A stretch of 64,000 nucleotides of DNA from Cryptomeria japonica (lineage: Eukaryota > Streptophyta > Pinopsida > Cupressales > Cupressaceae): the NCBI RefSeq assembly GCF_030272615.1, contig NW_026729184.1:90802-154801 (forward strand), written 5' to 3'. Under the pieces are notes generated by a model. The model saw only the letters and a list, made by a program, of their open reading frames with translations. It ran no database searches and was not told the origin of the DNA. Every line of letters starts with the position of its first letter. Positions within the stretch are counted from its first letter, which is position 1. Position numbers and translations under genes: made by a program. Below, piece after piece: positions 10,587-22,022 of this stretch.

Positions 10587-11575
10587 GTGGGAAGGTGCAG
10601 AAATGGTGGATGCAATGGAGATCACATGGAGATCATCACAGGGTATACTAAGGATGATGAGAAATTGGATGAAGGAGGTAGTGTTGTGTGGGATGGAGGT
10701 ACTTTGCAAGTTCCAATGTGTGGCAATTATGTATCGACTAACAAACCAGTTGTTGCGTATGTCCCAAAGGGGCCCAAAGGAATTTGGCAACAAGCTGGAT
10801 TCATCATCTTCTTCGGAATGCAACAAGAAGTGGTCTTCTCTTTTTGGGTCTTGACCTAAAGCTAACTCAATTTCCCTATTTATCATACTACAGACCCTAC
10901 TTCAGGTATTTTTTCCATCTCAATACTGGACTCTATTTTAGATGAAACCATGGCAAATATGGTGTTTATTCTGGTTGGGAAATTTGTGGCTCCCCGCCCT
11001 AATATTGATTTAATTCGAGCCTGGGTCACCCATAAATGGAAAAGAAAATTTTAGATTGAGGTGGTGGCTATGGCCAAGGGCTTTCTTTTTCTTTTCCTTT
11101 AACTATGATGAAGATCTTAAATTTGTCTTATCTGGGGGCCCTTAGATGCTGGGTAAGTCCTCTTTGGCTCTAAAAAAAGGGAACCTGGCTTTAATCCTAA
11201 AGATTGGGAGTGTAATGAATCCCCCATTTGGGTTTGCCTTCTCAGCCTCCCCTTGGAATATTGGGATGAAGAGATCTTTTTTGGTTTGCTTTCTCATTTT
11301 GGTGAGCTCCTATCCTTGGATCCCATGATTGCGACGAAAAAAAGATTGGTTTATGCCCTGATTTGTGTGAATATCAAACAGTCGATAGATCTCCCCCTTG
11401 AAATATCTTTTAACTTAAAGTTGGGGAAATGGGTATAGAAAGTGGAATATGAGTTCTTGCCCTTTGCTTGTTTTCATTCTAAGAAAGTGGGGCATTGGGC
11501 TATGGATTTCCCAAAGAAGCCACGCATAAAAAAACTTTGGAAAACAGAAATCCTCCAAGTCTATCCCCTCTAGGG
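10587..11575 (+). pseudogene. LINE ORF1 (gag-like) relic: DUF4283 and zinc knuckle
   Basis: Plant LINE ORF1 proteins bind the element RNA. Here the frames can be followed with shifts: K-K-W-S-S-L-F-G-S near 10,827-10,853, then V-G-K-F-V-A-P-R-P-N-I-D-L-I-R-A-W-V near 10,975-11,030 (the DUF4283 start), A-K-G-F-L-F-L-F near 11,070-11,100, L-S-G-G-P, G-K-S-S-L-A-L, then E-Y-W-D-E-E and F-G-E-L-L-S-L-D-P-M-I-A-T near 11,253-11,335, and a decayed zinc knuckle F-A-C-F-H-S-K-K-V-G-H-W-A near 11,463-11,500 in which the second and last Cys are lost. Several frameshifts and stops; no ORF2 follows. Opposite strand to the other LINEs of the window. Confidence 0.78.
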
Positions 11576-11651
11576 ATAATCTATAGAATGATCTTACTAA
11601 TGGGGGGCAGATTCCTCCGACCTAGGAAGGACCATCTGTGGAGATAATTAA

Positions 11652-11890
11652 TGAAATTTATTTTAACTCACACCTTTGCAATAAAGTTTAAAGCTAATCT
11701 GGATTACATTATCTTATATCTCAACACTTATAAACAAATTTCCAAATTCAAATGATTCCTAATGATAATTTTAAAAGGAAAAAATGCATGAAGACTCTGT
11801 GCTAACTAACACCAACTAATATCATAACCAATTGACATTATTAGAAATAATGAATTAAGAACCAAGCAACAACTATTATTCCCTACAAAT
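11652..11890 (+). repeat. 250-bp direct repeat, right of LINE ORF1 relic
   Basis: Partner of 10,277-10,530. It is the start of block R copy A; the left partner looks like a partial tandem copy or the outcome of a repair event around the LINE piece. Confidence 0.72.
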
Positions 11891-12435
11891 ACGAATTAAA
11901 AAAATAGAATAGAACCGGATTCTTCTAATAGAAGCACAAACTAAATCTAAGTAAAAGAACAACTAAAGATAACCTCCTCCAATCAAGTGGGTTGTACTCA
12001 CTTTTAGGAGGGATCTCGAACATGAGATATCAAAGATATTCCTACTTTTTCCCCATCAAATTGGCCTCTAAAGGGGCAAACTATAGAATTACAAAGATCT
12101 TGAGAAGAAAAACTTGTTGATTTCCCAATCTTATAACTCTAACTAATGGAAGAGTATCCTAAATATATATTCATCCTCATTGTTATAAAAAAATTAAAAT
12201 AAATAACTGACTAAATCTATAAAAAAATTGTTGAATTAAAATTCATGGTTACAATTAATTTGAAATGACTAGGGACAAATATACAATTCTCTATAGATGA
12301 GGAATAGTATGGAAACAATGTGAATGGAATGAGAATTTTCATAGTAGACAAAGATGATTTGAAGATTCTAGGAGTAGTTTTAGACATGGGTGGGACTAGA
12401 GGCATCATGATCCAACTGCGTTTAAGAAATAAGTG

Positions 12436-12440
12436 TCTAG
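12436..12440. repeat. Copia-1 target-site duplication, left (TCTAG)
   Basis: Pairs with TCTAC at 16,669-16,673. The unoccupied site in block R copy B (TGTCTACTATAAG at 36,361-36,373) shows that TCTAC is the original and that one base changed here. Confidence 0.78.
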
Positions 12441-12579
12441 TTTTGGTAACAATGCAGCAAACTAAGAGGGAGTGGATCAATTTTCTCAAAAACTTACTTC
12501 AACACTAGAATACACAAGACAATATGTTGACATCAATGACAAGACATCATTTCAACAAACTTCTTATAAATATCCAACA
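12441..12579 (-). repeat. Copia-1 3' LTR
   Basis: On the minus strand it starts TGTTGGATATTTATAAG at 12,579 and ends at about 12,441. It aligns along its length with 16,524-16,668 (shared TTTTCTCAAAAACTTACT, GAATACACAAGA, TTGACATCAATGACA). At only about 140 bp it is short for Copia. Confidence 0.88.
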
Positions 12580-12594
12580 ATCTCCCTCTTTGGA
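12580..12594 (-). other. Polypurine tract of Copia-1
   Basis: Minus strand CCAAAGAGGGAGAT immediately before the TGTTGG start of the 3' LTR. It is the expected plus-strand primer site, and the same purine signature precedes the other LTRs of the window. Confidence 0.85.
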
Positions 12595-12815
12595 ATTGAT
12601 GGCAACATATGAATGTGAAAAACAATCAATGCAAATAAAGAAATCAACTCACAACAATCTCCCTCAAAATCACAAGGATCAGCTCCCCTTTGACATCAAT
12701 GACAAAGGCTTGGGAATTATAATTCTCTCCCCTTTCGAATTAGCTTCACAAATCTATACATCTGAACCACGAATCACCAACACTGACTACTCCCCCTGAG
12801 TAGGAGCCTCACTCA

Positions 12816-13250
12816 TCAATTTGAATCACAAAATATCTCTATGAAGTGCACTGAATTGATGAAAATCCATACATTTTGCATCTCATCAGGAGGGGCAATC
12901 ACCCCTAACTTCTTTATGAGATACTCAAAAGTATCTTTAGGCAAAGGCTTCGTAAAGATGTATGCAATATGTTCCCTTGTAGATACATACTCCAATCTAA
13001 CTTCTTTCTCATTCACCTTCTCTCTCAAGAAATGAAACTTGATTGATATATCCTTTGTTTTGGAATGCAGCACCGGATTCTTTTTAATATTGATAGCACT
13101 TGAATTATCATAGTATATAGAAATAGGCTCTACATAAATAACTACTATATCCTTCAACATCTACTTCATCAAAATTACCTAAGTACAATTGCTAGCAGCA
13201 ACAATGTATTCAACCTCTATAGTAGATAAAGAAAATAAAATTCTTCTTCT
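12816..13250 (-). pseudogene. Copia-1 RNase H domain
   Basis: C-terminal pol. The minus-strand frame 13,160-12,816 has I-Y-Y-D-N-S-S-A-I-N-I (catalytic D-N-x-S-A), H-S-K-T-K-D-I-S-I-K-F-H-F-L-R, and V-S-T-R-E-H-I-A-Y-I-F-T-K-P-L, the canonical Copia RNase H tail (TxxQxADxxTKPL). The stop just upstream and the loss of the earlier AE-x-E-Y box show decay. It overlaps no other gene and is followed by the PPT and 3' LTR. Confidence 0.85.
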
Positions 13251-13306
13251 TGCTTTCCCAAGAGACCAACTTCTTACCTAAACAATACACCACCAGTAGT
13301 ACTCTT

Positions 13307-14200
13307 TCAGTCATTAACATCACTTGCCCAATTAGCATCTGTAAAAGCACTCAAGATAAAGTCATGATTATTAGAATACAACAAACCAAATTCAACTGTC
13401 CCTTTCAAATATCTAAATATTCTTTTTATAGTAGTAACATGAGATTCCTTAGGATTAGCTTGAAATCTAGAAACATGACACACAACATTCATTATATCAA
13501 GTCTAGTCTGAGTCAAATACAACAATCGACCAATCATAAATCTATATCTAGTCTGATTATCTTTTGAAGAATCATCATCCTTTGTCAATTTACATCCGGT
13601 CACCATAGCTATACCAATAGGTTTAGACTCCTCAAAACCAAATTCCTTCAACATTTCCTTTACATACTTGGACTGAGATATGAAAATACCTTTATTCAAT
13701 TGATTAATTTGTAATCCCAGAAAGAATTTCCTTTCACCAGTCATACACATCTCAAATTCATTCTGCATCTCTTCAGAAAATTTCTTACATAGGCAATCAT
13801 TTCCTCCAAAGATAATGTCATCAACAAAAATTTCAACAATTAAAATGTTATTCTAATCAATCTTGAAATAAAAACTACTATTAGCAATACCTTTATTGAA
13901 TCAAAGCTTAATCAAATACTTATCCAACCTGGCATACTAGGCTCTAGAGGCTTGCTTTGAAATCCATAGAATGCTTTCTTCAATCGGAAAAACCATGTCC
14001 TTTTCATCTGGAAGCTGAAATCCATCTGGTTGCTCAATGTAGACTTCTTCCAACTCACCATTAAGAAAGGCTAATTTGAAATCCATTTGATAAACCTTGA
14101 AATCTTTGTGAGCAGCATAGGCAAGATATAGTCAAACAGCTTCAATTCTAGCTACCTAAGAAAAAATCACATCATAATCAATTCATTCCACCTGTGAATA
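13307..14200 (-). pseudogene. Copia-1 reverse transcriptase
   Basis: Copia RT in pieces. Upstream part (14,110-13,960): F-L-N-G-E-L and Y-I-E-Q-P-D-G-F, the AFLNGxLxEEVYMxQPxGF block. Around 13,810 the active site is reduced to a V-D-D-I-I-F-G-G-N-like run. The open frame 13,768-13,307 reads F-F-L-G-L-Q-I-N-Q, K-E-M-L-K-E-F-G-F, Y-R-F-M-I-G-R-L-L-Y-L-T-Q-T-R-L-D-I and V-E-F-G-L-L-Y, the RT thumb and connection. Several stops. Confidence 0.82.
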
Positions 14201-14529
14201 ACCCTTACAAACAAGTCTAGCTTTATTTTGAACAACTTCACCTTGTTCATTCAACTTATTCTGAAATATCCATTTAGTTCCAATTACATTTTTATCCTTA
14301 GGTCTAGGAATAAGAATCCACCTATAATTTTTCTCAATCTGATTCAATTCTTCTTCCATAGCTTTAATCTAATTTTCACCTTTACACACTTCATCAACAT
14401 CTTTAGGTTCAATCTTAGAAATCAAATAAATTTCTTTAGAAAGTCTTCTCCTAGTCATCACACCTTTATTGTTATCACCAATAATCTAATTTTCTAAATG
14501 ATTCAACCTCACATGCCTAGGATTTTTAA

Positions 14530-14971
14530 ATTTTTCTATTCTTTCTTTCTACAACACCATGTTGTTGTGGTGTCCTAGGAGCAAATAATTGTCTCTTAAC
14601 TCCATGTTCTTCACAATATGCATTAAACTCACCAGAAGTGAGTTCTCCAACTCTATCAGATCTCAGATACTTTAGCCTCAATCCAGTCTTAGTTTCAACC
14701 CCAGCTTTGATTATCTTGAACCTTTACACATGTGTAACATTTCCTTCAATCATCGTGGTTTTAGCAGCTTCTTGAATTTTTCTATTCTTTATTTCTACAA
14801 CACCATTTTGTTGTGGTGTCCTAGGAAAAAATAACTATCTCTTAACTCAATGTTCTTCACAATATGCATTAAGCTCACCAGAAGTGAATTCTCCAACTCT
14901 GTCAGATCTCAAATACTTCAGCCTCAGTCCAGTCTTAGTTTCAACCCTAGATTTGAAAATCTTGAACCTTT
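14530..14971 (-). repeat. 246-bp tandem duplication inside the Copia-1 integrase
   Basis: 14,551 (ACAACACCATGTTGTTGTGG) and 14,797 (ACAACACCATTTTGTTGTGG), and 14,715 and 14,961 (CTTGAACCTT) mark the same points 246 bp apart. The period is 82 codons, so the copy is in frame with itself and repeats the segment from the second catalytic Asp to past the catalytic Glu. Confidence 0.92.
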
Positions 14972-15330
14972 CCAATTCTTCAAACTTCTCCCTTAACAAG
15001 GTAACCCACATCATTCTTGAATAATCATCAATCAGCAACATGAAATACTTGTCACTTTGCAAGCTTCTCACTCTAGAAGGACCACACAGATCAATATATA
15101 CAAGATCCAATAATCTATTAGAATTATACTATTTTCTCTTATAACTACTTCCCTAATTGACCTTCCTTACATACCGGATTAGAAGGCTTTATTAGCTTTG
15201 GTAGATCTCTCATTTCTTGAGTAGAACTTATCTTAACCATGCAATCAAATTTTGCGTGACACATTCTTCTATCCCATAACAAACTTTTATCAATCTAAGA
15301 AATGAAAAAAAAATTTACCACTAGCATTCA
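14530..15330 (-). pseudogene. Copia-1 integrase core
   Basis: DDE integrase. The frame 15,110-14,847 carries D-L-C-G-P-S-R-V-R-S (first Asp), L-L-I-D-D-Y-S-R-M-M-W-V, and L-R-S-D-R-V-G-E-F-T-S-G-E (second Asp; R-V replaces the usual N-G/Q-G). The Glu block (N-G-V-V-E) follows near 14,800 and again near 14,555, because this part of the gene is tandemly duplicated with a 246-bp period. Frame is broken after the first copy. Confidence 0.85.
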
Positions 15331-15640
15331 AGTGAAAGATATTACCTTTAGTCTTTGTACCTGATGCAATCTCAATTCTGGAGTTACTCAAGATCTCACA
15401 TTGACCATTCTTGAATTGCAAGTTATATCCCTTATCAACCATCTAACCAACACTCAAAAGATTATGCTTTAAACCTTCAACATACAACACATCATCAGTA
15501 TTGTACTTATCATCAAGAGAAATAGAACCTCTACCATGGATTACACAAGCTTTTTTATCACCAAATCTTACTATACCACCATATTTTTCCAAATTTACAA
15601 ATTTACTCTTATCACTTGTCATATGATGAAAGAAACCATT
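15331..15640 (-). pseudogene. Copia-1 protease / GAG-pre-integrase region
   Basis: Minus-strand remnants F-G-D-K-K-A-C-V-I-H-G-R-G-S-I-S-L near 15,570-15,515, N-T-D-D-V-L-Y-V-E-G-L-K-H-N-L-L-S-V-G near 15,505-15,445, and the integrase-proximal zinc-binding H-C-A-K-F-D near 15,255, the standard Copia spacer before the integrase. The protease D-S-G is not clearly visible. Confidence 0.7.
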
Positions 15641-15645
15641 GCCAA

Positions 15646-16300
15646 TTACCCATTCATCTTTCTCCTCAGCTTTCCTTCATACTTACTGACACCTTTAGGC
15701 AATCTTTTGGCAATAAGTACTTCAAGCTCCTCAAGCTCTCTTTCTTCATCATCGATCTCTTTCATTTCTCTCATATCTAGATACTCTTGTAGAAATTTCC
15801 CCTGCATCATATTTTTCCTTCCCAAAAATAGTAGCTTTGAATGCAAATTCAGTCTTAGGAAGAAAGTCTCCAAACTCACATAGCTTGAAAGCAACAAGTT
15901 CACCAATCAGCATGTCTCTTCTCACATTTGTCATAGTTCGGATCTCATTAATAGCAACAGCTTAATGTTTGTAAGAAGGAGGCAATGATCTCAACACTTT
16001 AGCAACAAACTCAGATTCTTCTAATATTCCACTGACACATCTGATTCCACACACAAGCTCATTCACTTTCTACATGAAAGAAGTAATGTTCTCATCTTCA
16101 CTCATCTTCAAGTTCTCATATTTTCCCTTCAAGCTCTGTAACTTAGCAATCTTCACATGACTATCACCTTCATGCAAGGTCTCTAGTTTTATCCATATTT
16201 CATGAGCAATCTCTAAGTCCATCATATTAGTCATCTCAGAATTAGACAAGGCACTCAACAATGCTTCCTTAGCTGTAATATTGAATTATGTTTCCTTTAT
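15646..16300 (-). pseudogene. Copia-1 gag
   Basis: Capsid-like region of a Copia gag (UBN2/RVT_gag family). 16,261-16,070 reads A-L-L-S-A-L-S-N-S-E, I-A-H-E-I-W-I-K-L-E-T-L-H-E-G-D, V-K-I-A-K-L-Q-S-L-K-G-K-Y-E-N-L-K-M; 15,906-15,646 carries the tail with a charged E-L-E-E-L-E-V-L-I-A-K-R-L-P-K-G. The zinc knuckle is missing or decayed. Frames are interrupted. Confidence 0.82.
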
Positions 16301-16510
16301 CTCATCTGGAGTAGTAGGACCATTTTGAGGAACATTATATACATTCTTAGTAATCTTCCAGTACTCTTCTCCAATGCATCTCAAAAGACATTACATCTGG
16401 ATTTTCCAAAGAGTGTAGTTCATTCCATCAAATATCAGACTATCCTTCTTGAAAGTAAATATTGTCATCCCGGATCTCCACAAGTGGTCAGGATTCTTCT
16501 CAAGGATCTA

Positions 16511-16522
16511 GCTCTGATACCT
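16511..16522 (-). other. Primer-binding site of Copia-1 (initiator Met tRNA)
   Basis: Minus strand AGGTATCAGAGC, one base off the canonical TGGTATCAGAGC, directly after the 5' LTR. Confidence 0.88.
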
Positions 16523-16523
16523 A

Positions 16524-16668
16524 TTCTTGGCAACAATGCAGAAAAATGAGAGGGGGGGGAGTGACTCAGTTTTCTCAAAAACTTACTGCAACATTGGAAT
16601 ACACAAGAGAATATTTTGACATCAATGACAACACATCATTCTAGTAAACTTCTCAGCAATATCCAACA
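16524..16668 (-). repeat. Copia-1 5' LTR
   Basis: Minus strand TGTTGGATATTGCTGAG to CATTGTTGCCAAGA. Its U5 side holds the G-rich box (plus strand GAGAGGGGGGGGAGTGACTCAG at 16,549-16,570) that recurs in four other LTRs of this window. Confidence 0.88.
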
Positions 16669-19600
16669 TCTACTATAAGATTGATAATGAAAATACATCT
16701 TATTTTGCGAAGGGAAAATATCTCCAGCTTTCAATGGCTCCTTATAATAGAGGGAATTAACTCATGCATGAATTAGCTAAATAAAACATATGTATGCATG
16801 CATAAAAGGATCAAATTCATCAATCACTTGAATAACATTCAAGCATAAGTATAATTTTCATATTAATTAACTCCAAAAGAAACTTATCTTGAACATGTAT
16901 TTAGTGCCAACTATCTTAAATGGTTTTAAAATGGTTGAAGTGTGAAATTAAAATATAAACTATATTATGATGATCAACATATACATCTTTTATTTGTTGA
17001 TAGTCACATGAACACTATTGTCACTCTATCTTTAGATATTTCTCCTACATTTCCTACTTTAGTTTCTATAGTGATAAATTATATTGATATCTATGATTTT
17101 ACATATCTGCCTCAATTATCAATCTATTTTTGACATCTTCGATATAGTATTATTAGGTTCTCATCAGTTTAACTTTCATCATATATTCGTATCTCTTATA
17201 CTTGAATCCTATATGATACCTAGTTCATCCTATTATCATTTTTTATTTTTTAGCATCGATTTGGAGACATTTGAGCATCATTTGAATAAATCATTATGAG
17301 CATCATCTAAATCTTTGGATCATATAAAATATTTAGAGACATACATTATTTTTCCAGCATATTCCTATTACAATGGGTAGCTATAGTGTACAGCTATACG
17401 GTGATAGTTTTTACCAAGGGGAGAAATGTTGCTTCATGCTCATTATTCTCTCAAGCATCTAGTTTCAATAATATACCAAAACTACAAGAGGAAATATAAG
17501 AGGAAAATTTCATGTGGTTTCACTTCTCATCTTGGTTTTGGGAGGAAGAATTTTTTTATATCAAATTTTTGCTTCTCCCCTTTGGAGGGTCGCACAAGCC
17601 TTCTCTCTTTTCTCTCCTATTGGGAGAACATTTATTGCACATTAGGTTAGAAGTATTCCTTGAGGGATAATCATGGTTCCTCCTTCTATATTCTCTTTTC
17701 TTCATGTGTGTATTTAGTTTGTATTATTTTATTTTAGAGAGGAGTTTTATTTTTCATTAAATTAAATTCTTTACTTCATTTATGATAAATTTGCACATGG
17801 TACCTAATATGATCTATTAGTTGGGACCCATCATCATCATCTTTGTATGTACATTACTCCCTAAGTTGCACTTAAGGTTGGTGTATCAGTGTAATTAGTG
17901 ACAATATCAAACTAGTTACCTTTTAGCTTACATAGGAGAGTCTTATGCACTGGTTAAGTCTTCATATAGGGACTTCTAATATTTGTGACTCACCTCATAT
18001 GGTTGAAAGACATGTAATCACCCTTTGAGACAACTATTTCATGTTCATATGACACATTTATAGCACATCTCATGCACATGATACATCATGGACACGTTTC
18101 CTACATTTATAGAGGTTGCTAAAATCCTTACTTATCTTCTCATATCACCCCTCTTCTATATATTTAATGGGATAGAAATTAATTGCTTACCTACTGGATT
18201 CACACATATTGTATGAATATAATGCATTTTTTCACTTATTTGAAACCTAATGTATAAGGCTTATCATGATTTTACAGGAGAGTCAAATATTTAACTCCAA
18301 AATTGTATGCACCTTAGCAACAATATGCTTTGTGATACCAAGTGCATGATGGAGGTTTTCTAAGTCATCAAGAGGGTATTAATAATGACAAAGGTTGTAT
18401 GCTTCCTTTATAAGTATAGAGAAAATAACCATCTTGTGTGAAAGTGTACAAATTTTTTAACTTGTAGAAATTCCAATATAGCTCACAAAGGAAATAATTT
18501 TTTAGAAAAAAATGCAGTTGAAGAGTCATAGGAGAAAGCTATACAAATTATACAATAGGAAAGACAAAGGAAAATAAGTTGCACAAGTAGGTAGCAATGT
18601 TCATGTTCTTACCCCTTAAACCATATAATAACATTGAAAGTATAATAATTTCAAGATAATAACTTCATTTCAATATTTCATTGAATCCAAAGAAAATCAC
18701 AATATTAATATAGAATATAAGATCAAATAGTCAAACATTCGCATGAAAGTCGAGAGAAAAGAAAAAAATATCTCAAATGACTCTTTAATTATGGTTTGAG
18801 ACTATAAGCTTACTAAAATAATCTTAAATGGCCATCTTTTTGCAATCTGTTCATAAAATAAGAAATATGAATATTGTTAAAAAAAAATGAGAGCATTACC
18901 ATGCAATCCCCTCCTCCAAACCCAATACCCAATTCCATAGAAAAAAATTAAAAAAACAAAAACAAAATTTCATTAACATTGTCCCTCTTTTGATCAATAC
19001 GAACTAATATGAAAATCTTGATTTGGAAAACATATTCACAAACTCGTGTAAAGTGTCATATTCAATGTATTCACTAATTCCTTTTCTATTTAACTACAAT
19101 CCAACAATACTAAGGCTATTACAAATGTAAAGTGTCAATGTTATAGACTGTGATGGGAGTTAAGTAGATATAACCAGCCTACACCAGCTCTAGTATGGTG
19201 GGGTGGTTGCTAAAAATATGATCTCGCCATTAATCTTTAAAATTGATTTTCTTTAAAAGGAAGGTTTCACCTAACAATAGACATTCTCCCTTTCAAACTT
19301 GTAGTCTCTCAAATGAACATAACAAAAGAAAAACTTAGAACTCAAACTTTAAGATAATCCAAAGCAATCATTACCTTCTCTTTTCAACTAATCCTAAGGT
19401 TAGGTATTATATTAGAGTTATCTATCATGTTTACTTATTTTTTAATAATATTTTACCATTTACATCCATAGTCTACTCAAATGCTACATCAAAACATATA
19501 TAAATCAAGTCAATATAAAAACATAAAATATGACCAACTCATAACTAACTTTTAACATAAAATAAACTTATTGTTCCAGTCTTATTTTAATATAATTCTT

Positions 19601-19699
19601 TTTTAAATATAAAATTTTCATAATATTTAAATAATAAGTCAATTTAATAATACAGCTTTCTTGAATATTAGTTTATTACATAGGAGAAAAATGACTAGT

Positions 19700-20300
19700 A
19701 TTAAAGGACAAAACTCGTCATGTTTGGTGAATGGGGCCTTACAAATCAATATATAACATATTCGAATTTGAATGAGTTAAAAACTGATGTAAAGTCATTG
19801 TAAGCTGATCAAGGCCGGCCTTCATATTTAATGGCTAATCTATTAAAAGTCTTGGTCAATGCCGTCTGAAATTGAAGAGGGCCAAGCTCAGATGAAGTGG
19901 AAAGCTTTATATTCATTTCATAATTGTTTCTGAGTTCAGCACAGATCAAAATGAACATGTCTTGTTTCTATCTGTAGTCAGAGCTTTAGAATGCCTGTAT
20001 TAAAGTCTTAGTCAATGTCGGCTAATGATATTTAGACTTCTGACCATTTCAGCTTGCAGTCAAAACAGAGATTTGGAAATCTTTTCCTTAGTTTGTGTTT
20101 ATGAGATCAAAGATTGGCTTTAGTTTATGAGATCAAAAATTGGCTTTAGTTTGTGTTTTTCTTTCTACCCTCATCACATCCCATCAAGATGATAACCCGT
20201 TTTTCTAGAAGAAAAGGGCGTTCATGGAGATTAGATTTCAATGGCATGCGCAGGAGGACAATGACAATCTGATTTAGAATGGATATTACAAAACTTTTGG
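19700..20300 (+). repeat. Promoter-like dispersed module, in block R copy A
   Basis: Has the same landmarks as 3,540-4,080: TAGACTTCTGACCATTTCAG, AGCTTGCAGTCAAAACAGAG, CATCCCATCAAGATGATAACCC, GAGATTAGATTTCAATGGC and TACAAAACTTTTGG, in the same order. Matching copies are at 42,060-42,810 and 46,780-47,440. Confidence 0.6.
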
Positions 20301-20439
20301 TGTTAAACAATATAATAAATTAATAAAAAGCTAAAAAACTATAGTAATTCATAGCTGTGAAATTTAAGCGTAAATAATTCTAATGTAATAATGAAATTTA
20401 TATAATTGTGTTAATTTTAATTTAGTTTTTTATTTATTT

Positions 20440-22022
20440 TGTAATAATGGATTAAAGTAATAACATATTAGTTTGTGTGAAGTTGGATTTATTCCTTTTT
20501 TTTATCTATCCAATTTCTATTCATGCACATACATTTATTGATGCTTTGAACATCTATTTTTGCATATCTTCTCATACCTACTACATTTATTGCATTGCCT
20601 ATAATCAGACATTATTTCTTATATTAATTTCACTACTTTGTTGTCTTATGTCTTTCCTATGGTTGTGTGAGTGATCCAATGTGCATTCAAGTCATGAATT
20701 TTGAAAATCTAGATTCAAAGTTGATCAACTCTTGCCTATTTCACTACCTTTTGTGAGCATACCAAATGCACGGTTGCATGATTTATTATTGTGTATTATA
20801 TTTGAAGGTGTTCGATTAAATTCATTTCACTTCTTATTTCCAAGAATACCTTTTCATCTAAGATCATTTGTGAAATCCAAGAGCAATTTTTAGAACACTT
20901 TAATTTGATGCACTAAAAATTAAAATTTACTCTGGTATAAATGATTACTTACTATGTAATAATCTTTGCATGAAAATAAAACTACTCATTTCCATGGGTT
21001 AACTTAGGAGAACATCTACCCTATCAATCTAGAAAAACTCTAAATGTATTACAAATACTACTAGTCCTTAGCTTGAAGAGTAAGCATTGGCAAAACCAAT
21101 GAAACAAGAAGTTAAATAGTACATCTAGATAAGAATAAAAATTATATAGTAGAGGATATAATCATGCACACGAAAATGATCTAGAAGTGTGGACTCAATA
21201 TATACAAAGATGTGGATCTTATGTTGAATCTAAGGAAAAACCCAAAAGCAAAGAATTCACTTCTGATCCCAAGAACATCAAACTTTGATGCCACCTCAAT
21301 TTCATCCTTCTTCGTCAAGTTTAGATCAAAGTACATCTATCCATCATATTTAGTCTCCTATCATACCATACATATCATTTCAATTATCACATTTATAACT
21401 AATATCATAAATAATCCAAGTTTATTCATGCCCATGTGTGGGTAGTTTATTTTATTAGCTTAAATTAATCTCAAGAAAAAAAAAAATTTCCTGAACATCT
21501 TTGGTAATCTCATCTAATCTTAAATTATCTAGTTTCTCCTAGGGAACTTATTAGATCACTATTGGGGCTTTCAAACATATGCTATTTTAAATTTACATAT
21601 TACTTCTAGATCCAATCTCCTTTCATCCTTGTTTTTTGAACTCCCTAAAATAACTTTTACTTGTTACTAGATGAGATTTAAAAATTTATTTGAAAGTATT
21701 TGTCTAATTTTGAGACTTTTTTAAAACAATAAGATTGATCAATATTATTTGTAATGATTATGAATCTTTTCAAGTGAACAACTAATGTAATTCATAGGGA
21801 CTTTTCAAATATAATTTAGTAATAAGTATAATATTGTGAAACAAGGTGACAAAATCTTTTGATATGAAATTAATCTAAAGTTATTGCAAATATGAATCCA
21901 AAGATTAACCCTTAAAGAGTGTGATTGCAAAATCAAGAATAGAAAGAGAAAACCATAACATATATAACACTAGATATACGTGGAGTAACCATTCCAAGAA
22001 AAAATTCCACCATAGTAAGATG
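20440..22022. other. AT-rich interval without a recognised gene
   Basis: About 1.6 kb; no domain, tandem repeat or LTR end that I can support on either strand. The open stretches are short and hydrophobic, as expected from AT-rich sequence. Confidence 0.5.

Larger units (their letters stand above)
12441..16668 (-). mobile_element. Copia-1: near full-length Ty1/Copia retrotransposon with short LTRs
   Basis: A 4.2-kb element on the minus strand with 139-145-bp LTRs, PBS, PPT, gag, integrase, RT and RNase H in the Copia order. It sits in block R between 5-bp direct repeats, and the empty site is preserved at 36,363. The pol region is riddled with stops and shifts, so it cannot move by itself. 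A 246-bp tandem duplication lies in the integrase. The LTRs differ at many positions, so insertion is old. Confidence 0.92.
11650..20440 (+). repeat. Block R, copy A (split by a Copia element)
   Basis: Sequence on both sides of the Copia element at 12,441-16,668 is co-linear with 35,712-42,930. Examples: the stretch with AATCAAGTGGGTTGTACTC and GGAGGGATCT near 11,985-12,015, CATTTGAATAAATCATTATG near 17,280, GATACATCATGGACACGTTT near 18,080, and AAGGCCGGCCTTCATATTTA near 19,810. Divergence is moderate (roughly 10-15 % by eye). No coding frame is conserved between the copies. The last 700 bp is the promoter-like module also found in the segmental duplication. Confidence 0.8.

Noticed and set aside
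15536-15883. Plus-strand Ser-rich open frame of 115 codons
   Set aside because: Antisense of the Glu-rich part of Copia-1 gag (E-E-L-E-x-L reads as S-S-S-S on the other strand).
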